Counted from the stretch's first letter, positions 36,614 through 45,845 are shown. The stretch: 64,000 bases of DNA from Sphingopyxis sp. YF1 (GCF_022701295.1 NZ_CP033204.1:1798001-1862000), one strand, 5' to 3'. Made by a program: numbers and translations. Notes: generated by a model from the letters alone, not told the origin.

Positions 36614-37486
36614 TCAGGCCTTGAGCTTCCACCCCGACGCAAGCAGGCGGTAGGTCAGCAGGCCGAGCACCACATTGACCCCGACCAGGACGAGGACCGC
36701 CGTTCCGATCGGATTGGCGATCGTCGAATCGACCGTGCCGATGAAACCGTAGCGAAAGCCCATGATCGCGTAATAGACCGGGTTCGCATGCGCGATCGCC
36801 TGAAAGGTCGGCGCGAGCCTGTCGATCGCATAGAAGGTGCCCGACAGCAGCGCCAGCGGCGTCACGACGAAATTGGTCACCGCCGCCGCATGGTCGAACT
36901 TCTCCGCCCAGACCGACGTGATCAGGCCGAGAAAGCCGAGCATCGCCGCGCCGAGCAGGCCGAAAACGACGACCGCCCAGAAATGGCCGGGCATCACATG
37001 CACCCCGGGCCACAGCAGCATCGCCAGCCAGAGCGCCAGCCCGACCAGCACCGCGCGCGTCACCGCCGCACCGATCAATGCGATGATCAGCTCGCCCACT
37101 GCGAGCGGCGGCATCAGATAGTCGACGATCGTTCCCTGGATCTTGCCGACGAGCAGCGAAAAGGAGGAATTGGCGAAGCTGTTCTGGAGCATCGCCATCA
37201 TGATCAGCCCCGGTGCGACGAAATCGGCGAAGGGCACGCCGATGACGCTGCGCCCCGCACCGCCCAGCGCGACGGTGAAGATGACAAGGAAAAGGAGCGT
37301 CGTGATCGCGGGCGCCCAGATAGTTTGGAGTTGCACCTTGAAAAAGCGACGCACCTCCTTGACATATAGCGCCTGCATGCCCGGTACGTTCAATGTCCGG
37401 ATATGCGGCACGCCGGGTTCCGCGAATGGGCGGGCGGCGGCGGAATCACCCGAGTCGCGGGTCGAAAATTGGGGCTGGTCGTTCAT
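36614..37486 (-). CDS. ABC-2 type transporter permease
   Basis: A 290-residue ABC-2 membrane protein with six hydrophobic segments, starting with QTIWAPAITTLLFLVIFTVA. The ABC-2 signature PLALLSGTFYAIDRLAPTFQ and then AIAHANPVYYAIMGFRYG is clear. It resembles YadH-type exporters, which work with a separate YadG-type ATPase; no such ATPase gene is adjacent in this window. Its cytoplasmic N-terminus of ~35 residues contains RTLNVPGMQALYVKEVRRFF. Substrate unknown. Confidence 0.87.
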   Translation of the reverse strand: MNDQPQFSTRDSGDSAAARPFAEPGVPHIRTLNVPGMQALYVKEVRRFFKVQLQTIWAPAITTLLFLVIFTVALGGAGRSVIGVPFADFVAPGLIMMAMLQNSFANSSFSLLVGKIQGTIVDYLMPPLAVGELIIALIGAAVTRAVLVGLALWLAMLLWPGVHVMPGHFWAVVVFGLLGAAMLGFLGLITSVWAEKFDHAAAVTNFVVTPLALLSGTFYAIDRLAPTFQAIAHANPVYYAIMGFRYGFIGTVDSTIANPIGTAVLVLVGVNVVLGLLTYRLLASGWKLKA

Positions 37487-37587
37487 GGCGTTCTCGCCTA
37501 TCGCCTCCCCGACTTTCCCGCAAGCTGGCCGGCGACGGCGGATTGCCGGCGGAGCCGCCTCCGCGGAATGATGAGGAATTTTAGAAG

Positions 37588-38277
37588 ATGTCTTGGACCG
37601 ACGAGCGCATCGAGCAACTGCGCAACATGTGGGAAAAGGGGCTGACCGCCAGCCAGATCGCCGACGAACTCGGCGGTGTCAGCCGCAACGCGGTGATCGG
37701 CAAGGCGCACCGCCTCGGCCTGAAATCGCGCCCCTCGCCCGTCAAGGCGACAGAAAAGGTCAAGCCGGCAAAGCCCGCTGCGCCGCCGGCTCCCAAACCC
37801 GTGGCGGCGCCACCCGTGGCGCGCGTCGCCGCGCCGGCGCCTGCGCGCCCCGCCGCGCCCGCGCGCCCCGATCCGCGCCCCGCGCCCGAAGCGAACGCCG
37901 ATGACGAGGGCAGCGTCGCAGCCGCGCCCAAGCCCGACGCGCCGCGCGTCGTCTCGATCGGCCCCGGCGGCTTCATCCGCCAGGGTCCGGGCGATCAGCA
38001 GGCGCCGATCCCGCCCGCGCCGCCGCGTCGTCTCGTGCCCGCCAAGCCGAGCCCCGAAATCGCCGGCAAGACCACCCTGCTCGACCTCAACGACCGCATC
38101 TGCCGCTGGCCGATGGGGCATCCGGGCGAGCCCGATTTCCATTTCTGCGGTGAAGCGGTGAACCCCGGCTTCCCCTATTGCGTCGAGCATTGCGGCCGCG
38201 CCTACCAGGCCCAGCTGCCGCGCGGCACGCGCCGCCCGCCGCCGCCGCCGCCCTTTGGCGGACCGCGCGTCCGGTGA
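37588..38277 (+). CDS. gcrA: GcrA cell-cycle regulator
   Basis: A 229-residue GcrA-family protein. The N-terminal helix-turn-helix MSWTDERIEQLRNMWEKGLT, SQIADELGGVSRNAVIGKAH is the hallmark, followed by a Pro/Ala-rich linker (about residues 50-165) and a Cys-containing sigma70-interacting end (CRWPMGHPGEPDFHFCGEAV). In alphaproteobacteria GcrA activates cell-cycle genes together with CcrM methylation of GANTC sites. It overlaps the following thioesterase gene by four bases (GTGA). Confidence 0.93.
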   Translation: MSWTDERIEQLRNMWEKGLTASQIADELGGVSRNAVIGKAHRLGLKSRPSPVKATEKVKPAKPAAPPAPKPVAAPPVARVAAPAPARPAAPARPDPRPAPEANADDEGSVAAAPKPDAPRVVSIGPGGFIRQGPGDQQAPIPPAPPRRLVPAKPSPEIAGKTTLLDLNDRICRWPMGHPGEPDFHFCGEAVNPGFPYCVEHCGRAYQAQLPRGTRRPPPPPPFGGPRVR

Positions 38278-38687
38278 AGCCCTTCGGGCAGGAGTTCGAA
38301 TTCGCGCGCATGCTCGGCTTCCAGATGGTCGAGCGTGGCGACGGGCGTTGTTCGATGGCGATCGACGTCGAGCCTGCGCGCCATTTCAGCCCGCAGGGGG
38401 CCGCGCATGGCGGCGTCGCCTACAGCCTCGCCGACACGGCGATGGGCGGCGCCCTGACCAGCCTGCTTGGCGACGATCAGTGGTGCGCGACGCTCGAGAT
38501 CAAGTTCAACTACCATGTCCGCGTCGGCGAAGGCCGGCTGACCTGCGATGCCGAAGTGCTCCACCGCGGCAAGCGCGTCGCCAATATCGAGGCGCGCCTC
38601 TATCAGGGCGGGCGCCTCGTCAGCAGCGCCAACGGCAATTTCGCGATTTTCGCGGCGCCGCACGCCCGTCAGGAGGCGCGCGCATAG
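38274..38687 (+). CDS. PaaI-family hotdog thioesterase
   Basis: A 137-residue single hotdog-fold protein, starting at GTG 38274 overlapping the gcrA stop. It has the family block RHFSPQGAAHGGVAYSLADT, where Asp of SLADT is the likely catalytic acid, then LEIKFNYHVRVGEGRLTCDA and GRLVSSANGNFAIF. It probably hydrolyses aryl- or acyl-CoA thioesters. A strong terminator follows directly. Confidence 0.85.
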   Translation: MKPFGQEFEFARMLGFQMVERGDGRCSMAIDVEPARHFSPQGAAHGGVAYSLADTAMGGALTSLLGDDQWCATLEIKFNYHVRVGEGRLTCDAEVLHRGKRVANIEARLYQGGRLVSSANGNFAIFAAPHARQEARA

Positions 38688-38692
38688 CGGAA

Positions 38693-38721
38693 AGGCGCCG
38701 GGTCCATTGGACCCGACGCCT
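38693..38721. terminator. Hairpin terminator between convergent genes
   Basis: AGGCG-C-CGGGTCC (38693-38705) pairs with GGACCCG-A-CGCCT (38709-38721) across a three-base loop ATT, with one mismatch. It lies between the thioesterase stop and the stop of the minus-strand barrel gene. Confidence 0.7.
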
Positions 38722-38744
38722 CCCGCTCCCGCCAGCAGCGATCT

Positions 38745-39581
38745 TCAGAAGCGCAGATTCAGGGTCGCACGCACGCTGTGCGTGCGCAGGCTGTCGTTGC
38801 TGCGCTTGATGTCCGTACCCGTGCCATTTTGCAGGAACGGGTTGGTTGCGGGCGCGCTCCCGGCGCCGACGTTGACGACATAGTCATCGTCCTTGAGGTC
38901 GGTGTAGAGATATTCGAGACCGAGCGAAATCTTGTCGGTCAGCATCGCCTCGGCGCCGCCGCCCGCCGAATAGCCCCACGCGTTGGTCTTGCCGTTGTCG
39001 GCGAAGCTGTTGACCGCATTGGTCGTGGTGAAGCGGTTGTCGAGCTTGGCGAAGGCCCCGCCGCCGGTGGCATAGAAGAGCACGCCGCCGCCGGGCGTGT
39101 AGCCCGCGCGCAACCGCGCCCCGGCCTGCCAGTCGGCTTCGCGGCTCATCGTATAGCTCGCGGGGGTACCCGAAAAGCCGCTGACGCTGTCGCGCACTTC
39201 GCTGCGGCCGCCCTCGATCACCGCGCCAAGCACGAAATTGCCCATGCGCTTGTCGTAACCCGCGCGCGCGAAATATTCGAAACCGTCCTTGTCGTTGCGG
39301 CAATCGAGGTTGGCGGTGCCCGTCGCGGCCCCGCCGCAGAAGCCGGGCGCGAAGGCGTTGTCGCCCGTGCTCGTGTTGACGCTATCGTCGAAGCTGCCGT
39401 CCTGGTTGGTGTCGAAGATCAACGTCTCGCGCCCGTCGTTCGGCTGGACGGTATAGCCGCCCGACACGCCGATATAGGGGCCGTTGAAATCCTGCGACTT
39501 GTCGCGATCGCCCTGCGCCAGGGCGGGCGTCGCGAGCGACAGGGCCGCCGCGGTCGCGGCGAGGAGAGAGAGGGTTTTCAT
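38745..39581 (-). CDS. Outer-membrane beta-barrel protein (OmpA/porin-like)
   Basis: A 278-residue protein with a signal peptide (MKTLSLLAATAAALSLATPA, cleaved near LAQ) and an eight-strand-like barrel: FNGPYIGVSGGYTV, GFEYFARAGYDKRM, QAGARLRAGYTPGG, KISLGLEYLYTDLK and a C-terminal VRATLNLRF ending in Phe. An insertion with two Cys (GFCGGAATG...LDC) near residues 80-95 may form a disulfide loop. Typical Sphingomonad small surface barrel; role unknown. Confidence 0.85.
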   Translation of the reverse strand: MKTLSLLAATAAALSLATPALAQGDRDKSQDFNGPYIGVSGGYTVQPNDGRETLIFDTNQDGSFDDSVNTSTGDNAFAPGFCGGAATGTANLDCRNDKDGFEYFARAGYDKRMGNFVLGAVIEGGRSEVRDSVSGFSGTPASYTMSREADWQAGARLRAGYTPGGGVLFYATGGGAFAKLDNRFTTTNAVNSFADNGKTNAWGYSAGGGAEAMLTDKISLGLEYLYTDLKDDDYVVNVGAGSAPATNPFLQNGTGTDIKRSNDSLRTHSVRATLNLRF

Positions 39582-39743
39582 TATGTTGCTCCACTTTTTG
39601 GATGACTTTGCAGTCGGTGGAGAAACCGGCGGCGACGAAGCGGGGTTCCTCGCTGTGCCGAAAACGGGGTGAACGGAGCCGCGGCGCGGCCTTCGGTCGC
39701 ACCCCCGAATCGCACGTCGGACATGTCCGCGCCGGGGCGGGTG

Positions 39744-41207
39744 TCAGGCCCTTGGCGCGGCCCGCCGCACGGCTTCGTCGGCGAAGGTGACCGCGCCGGT
39801 GGTCGACACGGTGAAACGGTACGCCTCGTTGAGGCCGCGTTCGCCGCTGTGCGTGAACGCCAGCACGCGCTCGCCGTCGGTGCGGATATGGATGATCCCG
39901 AAATTGAGCCGCTGGAAGCCGTCGAAAGGCGGGCCGCCGCTTTGGGCGGTCACCTTGCCGCGATAGGCAAAGAAGGCCGCGAGTTCGGTGTTGAAGATGA
40001 TCGCGGGCGTGGTGCGCGACGCCTTGCCGAGCGCCGCCATCAGCGTTGCGCGCGGATGGATGTGCTCCTTGCTGGCATTCTCGTCGCCCGACGAGATCAG
40101 CGACACGACGGGGGCGGCCTCAAGCAGATAGTTCATCTCGAAGTCCGAGGAACCGTGGTGCGGCGTCTTCAATATGTCGGTCGCCAGCGACGCGTCGGGC
40201 AGCGTTTCGCGCAGCATCTGCATCGATTCATGGTTGAGATCGCCCGTCATCAGGAATCGGACATTCCCGTATCGCATTCGAAAGCTTATCGAATGTCCGT
40301 TGATAGTATGCGACGCCGACACCGCTCCCCCCGCCCCCGCCACCGTCCCCACCATCAACGCCGCATTTTTCGGCGGCTTGCGAAAGAAACGCAGCCCTGC
40401 GGCTCCGGCGGCATCTTCGACGATCGGTCCGTGCAATTCGATCTCGATGCCCTCTTCAGCCAGAAATGCAAAAGCGTCGCCGGAACGGTGGTCGATCCGG
40501 CGCACCTCCATCGCTTTGCCGGTCGCCGCGGCGGTCCGGTCTCCCCAATGGTCGAGGGTCGCGCACCATTCGTTGAACGGCCCGTTGCGCTCTGACGCCA
40601 CCACGCCGCGCGGATCGTCGACGAGTTCGATCGCGAAAGTGCGTCCATCGACCTTCCTCGTGGCGCCGAACATCTCGACATCGGGACGCTTTTTGTTGTT
40701 GGGCAGATTGCCGGGCCGCTTCACCAGTCCGTTGTGGAATATCCGTCGCGGCGCGATGAAGAGCGACTTGCTCGAGGATTCCGACGCGCGGATTTCTGAC
40801 AGGCCCTTGAAATGGTCAGCGTCGCCGTGCGTGACGATGATCGCATCGACGATCTTCGGCCGCGTGTCGCTGCTGCCGGGATAGCGCTTGGCGGCATGCC
40901 GCGCGAACAGCTTGTTATCGCCGCCGTCGATCAGTACCGTTTTCCCGCCGGGAGTTTCGAGGATCAGACCGTCGCCCTGCTGCACGTCGATCATCGACAG
41001 CCAGAGGACGGGCGTCGATCGCAAACGGGTCTTGTCACTGATGAAACCGTCCCACAACCGTCCGTCCTCGCCGCGCATGCGCACACGCATTTTCCCGGGC
41101 AGGTCGCCGGCGGGCATATGTTCAACGGGATCGCCCCAATAATGCTCCCATGTCCGCCCATCGTCGCGGCGCAACACCACGATATCATCGTCGATATAGT
41201 TTGCCAT
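39744..41207 (-). CDS. Stand-alone ComEC/Rec2-like metallo-beta-lactamase-fold hydrolase
   Basis: A 487-residue soluble protein starting at MANYIDDDIVVLRRDD after GGAGGAGGGGG. The MBL domain has LSMIDVQQGDGLILETPGGK, TVLIDGGDN and the metal motif THGDADHFKGL, where the usual HxHxDH second His is Asp. Later elements are RFLMTGDLN and KTPHHGSSD, the ComEC-type distal motifs. No competence membrane domain is attached. Such soluble versions are of uncertain function (nucleic acid or nucleotide hydrolysis possible). It is divergent from parE. Confidence 0.82.
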   Translation of the reverse strand: MANYIDDDIVVLRRDDGRTWEHYWGDPVEHMPAGDLPGKMRVRMRGEDGRLWDGFISDKTRLRSTPVLWLSMIDVQQGDGLILETPGGKTVLIDGGDNKLFARHAAKRYPGSSDTRPKIVDAIIVTHGDADHFKGLSEIRASESSSKSLFIAPRRIFHNGLVKRPGNLPNNKKRPDVEMFGATRKVDGRTFAIELVDDPRGVVASERNGPFNEWCATLDHWGDRTAAATGKAMEVRRIDHRSGDAFAFLAEEGIEIELHGPIVEDAAGAAGLRFFRKPPKNAALMVGTVAGAGGAVSASHTINGHSISFRMRYGNVRFLMTGDLNHESMQMLRETLPDASLATDILKTPHHGSSDFEMNYLLEAAPVVSLISSGDENASKEHIHPRATLMAALGKASRTTPAIIFNTELAAFFAYRGKVTAQSGGPPFDGFQRLNFGIIHIRTDGERVLAFTHSGERGLNEAYRFTVSTTGAVTFADEAVRRAAPRA

Positions 41208-41318
41208 CACCCCCTCCTCCGCTTCCCCCATCCTAGCGCGGAGCCGGACGGCAGTATGGGATCAAAGCGCCAACACCGGCCTTGCCACCGCGACTCCCGC
41301 CCCCCTATAGAAACGGAC

Positions 41319-43298
41319 ATGAGTCACGATTTGTTCGACAGCAGCGCTCCCGTCCAGGACAGCTACAACGCCTCGCAGATCGAGGTGCTCGAAGGGCTCG
41401 AACCTGTCCGCCGCCGCCCGGGCATGTACATCGGCGGTACCGACGAGCGCGCGCTCCACCATCTCGCCGCCGAAGTGATCGACAACAGCATGGACGAAGC
41501 GGTCGCGGGCCACGCGACGCGCATCGAAGTCACGCTCGACGTCGGCAACCGCCTGACCATCGTCGACAACGGACGCGGCATGCCCGTCGATCCGCATCCC
41601 AAATTCCCGGGAAAGTCGGCACTCGAAGTCATCATGACCATGCTCCACTCGGGCGGCAAGTTCGAAGGCAAGGCCTATGCCACTTCGGGCGGGCTTCATG
41701 GTGTCGGAGTGAGTGTCGTCAACGCGCTGTCAACCGAAACAACGATCGAGGTCGCGCGCAACAAGCTTCTTTATCGTCAGCGCTTCTCACGCGGAACCCC
41801 GCTTGGCGCGCTCGAGGAACTCGGCCCCACGCCGAACCGGCGTGGAACCAGCGTTTCCTTCATACCGGACCCCGAAATTTTCGGCGAGCATGGCCGTTTC
41901 AAGCCGCAGCGCCTGTATCGCATGGCCCGCTCGAAGGCCTATCTGTTCGCCGGGGTCGAAATCCGGTGGAAATGCGCCCCCGAACTGATCGGCGACGATA
42001 CCCCCGCCGAGGCGGTCTTCCAGTTTCCCGGCGGCCTTGCCGACCATCTCAAGGAGCAGATCGGCACGCGTGAATGTGCGACGGCCGAACCCTTCGTCGG
42101 GGGTCAGGAGTTCTCGGGCGATCAGGGGCGTGCCGAATGGGCGATCGCCTGGCCGCTCTGGTCCGACGGCTCTTACAGCTGGTACTGCAACACCATTCCG
42201 ACCCCCGCCGGCGGCACGCATGAAGCGGGGTTGCGCGCGGCGCTGACCAAGGGATTGCGCGCATTCGGCGAGTTGATCGGGCAAAAAAAGGCGGCGCAGA
42301 TCACCGCCGAAGACGTCTTCAACGGCGGCGAGATGATGCTCTCGGTCTTCATCCGCGACCCGCAGTTCCAGAGCCAGACCAAGGACCGGCTGTCGAGCCC
42401 CGAGGCGGCGCGCCTTACCGAAAATGCGGTGCGCGACCATTTCGACCATTTCCTGTCGGACAATATGGATCGCGGCCGCGCGCTCCTCGGCCTCATCCTC
42501 GAACGCATGGACGAGCGGCTCAAGCGCAAGGCCGAGCGCGAGGTCAAGCGCAAGACCGCGACGAGCGGGCGCAAGCTGCGCCTGCCCGGCAAGCTCACCG
42601 ATTGCGCGAATGATGGTCCCGAGGGCACCGAATTGTTCATCGTCGAAGGCGATAGCGCAGGCGGCAGCGCCAAACAGGCGCGCGATCGCAAGACCCAGGC
42701 GATCCTGCCGATCCGCGGCAAGATCTTGAACGTCGCAAGCGCCAGCGCCGACAAGATCCGCGCCAATCAGGAAATCGCCGATCTTGCGCTAGCGCTGGGT
42801 TGCGGCATGCGCAAGGATTGCGACGCCGACCGGCTGCGCTATGAAAAGATCGTCATCATGACCGACGCCGACGTCGACGGCGCGCATATCGCGACCTTGC
42901 TGATGACCTTCTTCTTTCAGGAAATGCCCGACGTCGTCCGGGACGGCCATGTCTATCTCGCGCAGCCGCCGCTCTACCGCCTCACCGCGGGAAGCACCTC
43001 GGCCTATGCGCGCGACGATGCGCACCGCGCCGAGCTCGAAGCGACGCTGTTCAAGGGCAAGAAGGTCGAGGTGGGGCGTTTCAAGGGTTTGGGAGAAATG
43101 AACCCCAACCAATTGAAAGAAACGACGATGGACCCCGCAACGCGCTCGATGTTGCGCGTCACGCTGCCGCAGGAATATGAGGAGCGGCACCTGGTGAAAG
43201 ACCTCGTCGACCGGCTCATGGGCAAGCATCCCGAACATCGTTTCCAGTTCATTCAGGCCAATGCCGCGAGCCTCGACGAGGCTGCGATCGACGCCTGA
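41319..43298 (+). CDS. parE: DNA topoisomerase IV subunit B
   Basis: A 659-residue type II topoisomerase ATPase subunit. It has the GHKL ATPase (HHLAAEVIDNSMDEAVAGHA, TSGGLHGVGVSVVNALS), a transducer, the TOPRIM domain (ELFIVEGDSAGGSAKQARDR, IMTDADVDGAHIATLLM) and the C-terminal FKGLGEMNPNQLKETTMDP. Length and the absence of the gyrase-B insert favour ParE over GyrB. ATG 41319 (MSHDLFDSSAPVQDSYNA) is the first start consistent with the family. Works with ParC in decatenation. Confidence 0.93.
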   Translation: MSHDLFDSSAPVQDSYNASQIEVLEGLEPVRRRPGMYIGGTDERALHHLAAEVIDNSMDEAVAGHATRIEVTLDVGNRLTIVDNGRGMPVDPHPKFPGKSALEVIMTMLHSGGKFEGKAYATSGGLHGVGVSVVNALSTETTIEVARNKLLYRQRFSRGTPLGALEELGPTPNRRGTSVSFIPDPEIFGEHGRFKPQRLYRMARSKAYLFAGVEIRWKCAPELIGDDTPAEAVFQFPGGLADHLKEQIGTRECATAEPFVGGQEFSGDQGRAEWAIAWPLWSDGSYSWYCNTIPTPAGGTHEAGLRAALTKGLRAFGELIGQKKAAQITAEDVFNGGEMMLSVFIRDPQFQSQTKDRLSSPEAARLTENAVRDHFDHFLSDNMDRGRALLGLILERMDERLKRKAEREVKRKTATSGRKLRLPGKLTDCANDGPEGTELFIVEGDSAGGSAKQARDRKTQAILPIRGKILNVASASADKIRANQEIADLALALGCGMRKDCDADRLRYEKIVIMTDADVDGAHIATLLMTFFFQEMPDVVRDGHVYLAQPPLYRLTAGSTSAYARDDAHRAELEATLFKGKKVEVGRFKGLGEMNPNQLKETTMDPATRSMLRVTLPQEYEERHLVKDLVDRLMGKHPEHRFQFIQANAASLDEAAIDA

Positions 43299-43380
43299 CC
43301 GGAATATTCCCCATCCGCCGTCAGAAAGTCGCGGCGCCTTCGACTAAAAGGGCATGCGACACGGACGGCCGGAGACGGGA

Positions 43381-43905
43381 ATGAGAAGCAGCCGGCAGGA
43401 TGATCTGTTTGTCGAGGCGATGGCGCGCTTCGGGCCCGCGCTTGTACGCCTTGCGCGCGGTTATGAAGCCGACGCCGACCTGCGCCGCGATCTGGAGCAG
43501 GAGTTGCAGGTCGCGCTATGGCAGAGCTTTGGCGCCTTCGATGGTCGTTGCTCGCTCGGCACATGGGTTTGGCGCGTCGCACATAATCGCGCGACATCGC
43601 ACGTGCTGCAGCAGCAGCGCCGCAACCGCCATGGCTGGTCGTCCATCGAAGACCTCGATCTTGCCGACGACGCGCCGTCACCGCTCGATCGCGCCACGAA
43701 CGAGCAGGCGATGGCGCTGGTCCTTTCGATCGTCGGACGCCTCGATCCGCCCGACCGCCAGATCCTCCTCCTCTACCTCGAAGGCGTGACGGGCACCGAG
43801 ACCGCCGAGATCACCGGCGTTTCCGCCGATGCCGTCGCGACCAAGATTCATCGTTTCAAAACAATGCTCGCGCGCCGTTTCGCCGGGCAGGGAGACGTCC
43901 GATGA
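43381..43905 (+). CDS. ECF-type RNA polymerase sigma factor
   Basis: A 174-residue sigma-70 family factor. Region 2 includes LRRDLEQELQVALWQSFGAF and WRVAHNRATSHV; region 4 includes LDPPDRQILLLYLEGVTGTE and EITGVSADAVATKIHRFK. ATG 43381 follows GGAGACGGGA. It is coupled by ATGA to a four-helix membrane protein, and a beta-lactamase-like gene follows, so the membrane protein may act as its anti-sigma factor. That link is inferred from order only. Confidence 0.87.
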   Translation: MRSSRQDDLFVEAMARFGPALVRLARGYEADADLRRDLEQELQVALWQSFGAFDGRCSLGTWVWRVAHNRATSHVLQQQRRNRHGWSSIEDLDLADDAPSPLDRATNEQAMALVLSIVGRLDPPDRQILLLYLEGVTGTETAEITGVSADAVATKIHRFKTMLARRFAGQGDVR

Positions 43906-44471
43906 CCGACGATATCCGCATTCTGTGGCAGGCAGACGATACCGGGCTCGCGCCCCTGCCGCTCGACGAGGTCAAGCGCCGCGCCGCGACGTTCGACGGC
44001 ATTGTCGGTCGCCGCAACCGGCGCGAATATATCGCCGCCGCCTTCGTCGCCGCCGCCTTTGCCGTCTATGCCGCGATCCTGCCCGAACCGCTCCTCAAGA
44101 TCGGCAGCCTGCTGGTGATCGCCGGCACGCTGTTCGTCACATGGCAGCTCGCGCTTCGCAGTCCGCGCCCCGATCCGACAGCCGAAGCTGCGGATATCCG
44201 AAGCCACTACCGCGACCGGCTGGTGCGCGAGGAGCATATGCTCGCGCGCGTCGGCCTCTGGTATCTTGCGCCAATGCTGCCGGGGCTGCTCGTTTTCATG
44301 GTGGGGCAGGCGCTTGCCGCGGGCAGTGCACACCCGCTCGGTTTCGCCGCCTACGTCGCGCTGCCGTTGATGCTTTTCACCGGCATCTGGTTGCTCAACC
44401 TCCGTGCCGCGGCCATGCTGCGTATGCAGATCGATCGCATCGACCGCACAGCACCTCCGAAGGAGATATAA
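43902..44471 (+). CDS. Four-helix inner-membrane protein, possible anti-sigma partner
   Basis: A 189-residue protein of unknown family. The N-terminal ~45 residues are cytoplasmic (LWQADDTGLAPLPLDEVKRR). Two membrane hairpins follow: REYIAAAFVAAAFAVYAAIL with KIGSLLVIAGTLFVTWQLAL, and YLAPMLPGLLVFMVGQALA with FAAYVALPLMLFTGIWLLNL. It is translationally coupled to the sigma factor. No ZAS metal motif is seen, so the anti-sigma role is only suggested by context. Confidence 0.72.
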   Translation: MTDDIRILWQADDTGLAPLPLDEVKRRAATFDGIVGRRNRREYIAAAFVAAAFAVYAAILPEPLLKIGSLLVIAGTLFVTWQLALRSPRPDPTAEAADIRSHYRDRLVREEHMLARVGLWYLAPMLPGLLVFMVGQALAAGSAHPLGFAAYVALPLMLFTGIWLLNLRAAAMLRMQIDRIDRTAPPKEI

Positions 44472-44472
44472 A

Positions 44473-45780
44473 ATGAGGGTCTTGCTCGCTGCTCTGCTCG
44501 CGGTTTCTACGCTGACGCCGGCGCTCCCCGCCGCGGCGCAGCCCCCCGAGGCGAACGCTCCAGCGCCGACGGCCTTCGAGCGCCGGGCGGCACAACTCGT
44601 CGATCTGCTCGCCGGACGCATCGCCTATGCCGACTATTTCGATGCCTCGTTCCAGACTGCGGTGCCCAAGGCGAAATTCGACGCAATCACAGCGAGCCTG
44701 ATCGCGCAATATGGCCAACCCTTGTCGCTCGACAAGGCGACCTCGACCAACGGCCGATCCGGGACCATATTGCTTCGCTTCGAAAAGGGGATCGGCACGA
44801 TCTCGCTCGAAGCCGGAGCCGATCCCGACGCGAAGGTATTCGGGCTGCTTTTTACCCATTTCGCGATGGCGAACGATGACTTCGCCAAGGTCTCGACCGA
44901 GTTCGCCGCCCTTCCCGGCGCCGCGGGCTTCCTCGTGGCCGAGCTCGATGGCACCGCGATCACCCCCCTTGTTGCGCTGCATCCCGATACCCAGTTCGCG
45001 ATCGGATCGACCTTCAAGCTTTACGTCCTGAACGAACTCGCGGCGCAGGTAGCCAGCGGAAAACGCAAATGGTCGGATGTCGTCCCGCTGTCGCACGCCA
45101 GCTTTTCCTCCGCGGGCACCGCCAACTGGCCGAAGGGCATGCCGGTCACGCTGCAGACGCTTGCCAACTGGATGATCTCGGTCAGCGACAACGGCGCCAC
45201 CGACACGCTGATCCACCTTCTCGGACGCGAAAATATCGAAGCCCGAATGACAGCTACGGGACACAGCGCGCCATCGCGCAACATCCCTTTTCTGACGACG
45301 GTCGAGGCCTTTGCACTCAAGGGCAATAATTTCGCCGCCGAGCGCGCCGCCTTCATCGCGGGCGATGACGGTGCGCAGCGCAAGCTCATCGATACCAGTC
45401 GCGACCGGCTGGTCCTTGCGAACGTCGACGGCGTCAGCTTTTCCGGCGGCCCCCGCTTCATCGACAGCCTCGAATGGTTCGCGAGCCCGAACGATATCGC
45501 GCGGCTGATGCGCGATCTGCGCACGCGTGGATCGGAACCGATGATGGCCGCGATGGCGATCAACAACGGGGTCGGCCCGGGCGCGGGCGCCGCCTGGCGC
45601 TGGCTCGGCTACAAGGGCGGCTCCGAACTCGGGGTCATCTCGATGAGCCTGCTCGGCGAGCGCAAGTCCGACGGCAAGGTCTTTGTCGTCACCGCAAGCT
45701 GGAACAACCCCGAAGCCGAAGTCGCGACCGACACGATGGTCGGGCTGGTTACGCGGCTCTTGGCGCTGGCCGCGAAATGA
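44473..45780 (+). CDS. Class A beta-lactamase-like serine hydrolase
   Basis: A 435-residue exported serine hydrolase. AAGGAG-like AGGAGA precedes ATG 44473; the signal peptide ends near LPAAAQ. An additional N-terminal domain of ~140 residues (AGRIAYADYFDASFQTAVPK; NTF2-like in look) precedes the penicilloyl-serine transferase fold. The active site has STFK (about residues 179-182) and SDN (238-240), with KGG at 381-383 in place of KTG/KSG. It may be a lactamase relative or a peptidoglycan-type hydrolase; resistance should not be assumed. It lies one base after the membrane protein gene. Confidence 0.8.
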   Translation: MRVLLAALLAVSTLTPALPAAAQPPEANAPAPTAFERRAAQLVDLLAGRIAYADYFDASFQTAVPKAKFDAITASLIAQYGQPLSLDKATSTNGRSGTILLRFEKGIGTISLEAGADPDAKVFGLLFTHFAMANDDFAKVSTEFAALPGAAGFLVAELDGTAITPLVALHPDTQFAIGSTFKLYVLNELAAQVASGKRKWSDVVPLSHASFSSAGTANWPKGMPVTLQTLANWMISVSDNGATDTLIHLLGRENIEARMTATGHSAPSRNIPFLTTVEAFALKGNNFAAERAAFIAGDDGAQRKLIDTSRDRLVLANVDGVSFSGGPRFIDSLEWFASPNDIARLMRDLRTRGSEPMMAAMAINNGVGPGAGAAWRWLGYKGGSELGVISMSLLGERKSDGKVFVVTASWNNPEAEVATDTMVGLVTRLLALAAK

Positions 45781-45825
45781 TGCGCCCGGCACTCTCGATT
45801 TTGTTTTCCCCGTATTTTCCGGGCC

Positions 45826-45845
45826 GTCAGGTGGGTCCACCTGAC
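45826..45845. terminator. Perfect hairpin between convergent genes
   Basis: GTCAGGTGG-GT-CCACCTGAC is a perfect 9-bp inverted repeat followed by TTGAAAAC and preceded on the other side by T- and C-rich sequence. It lies between the beta-lactamase-like gene and the LysR gene. The AT tails are modest. Confidence 0.55.
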
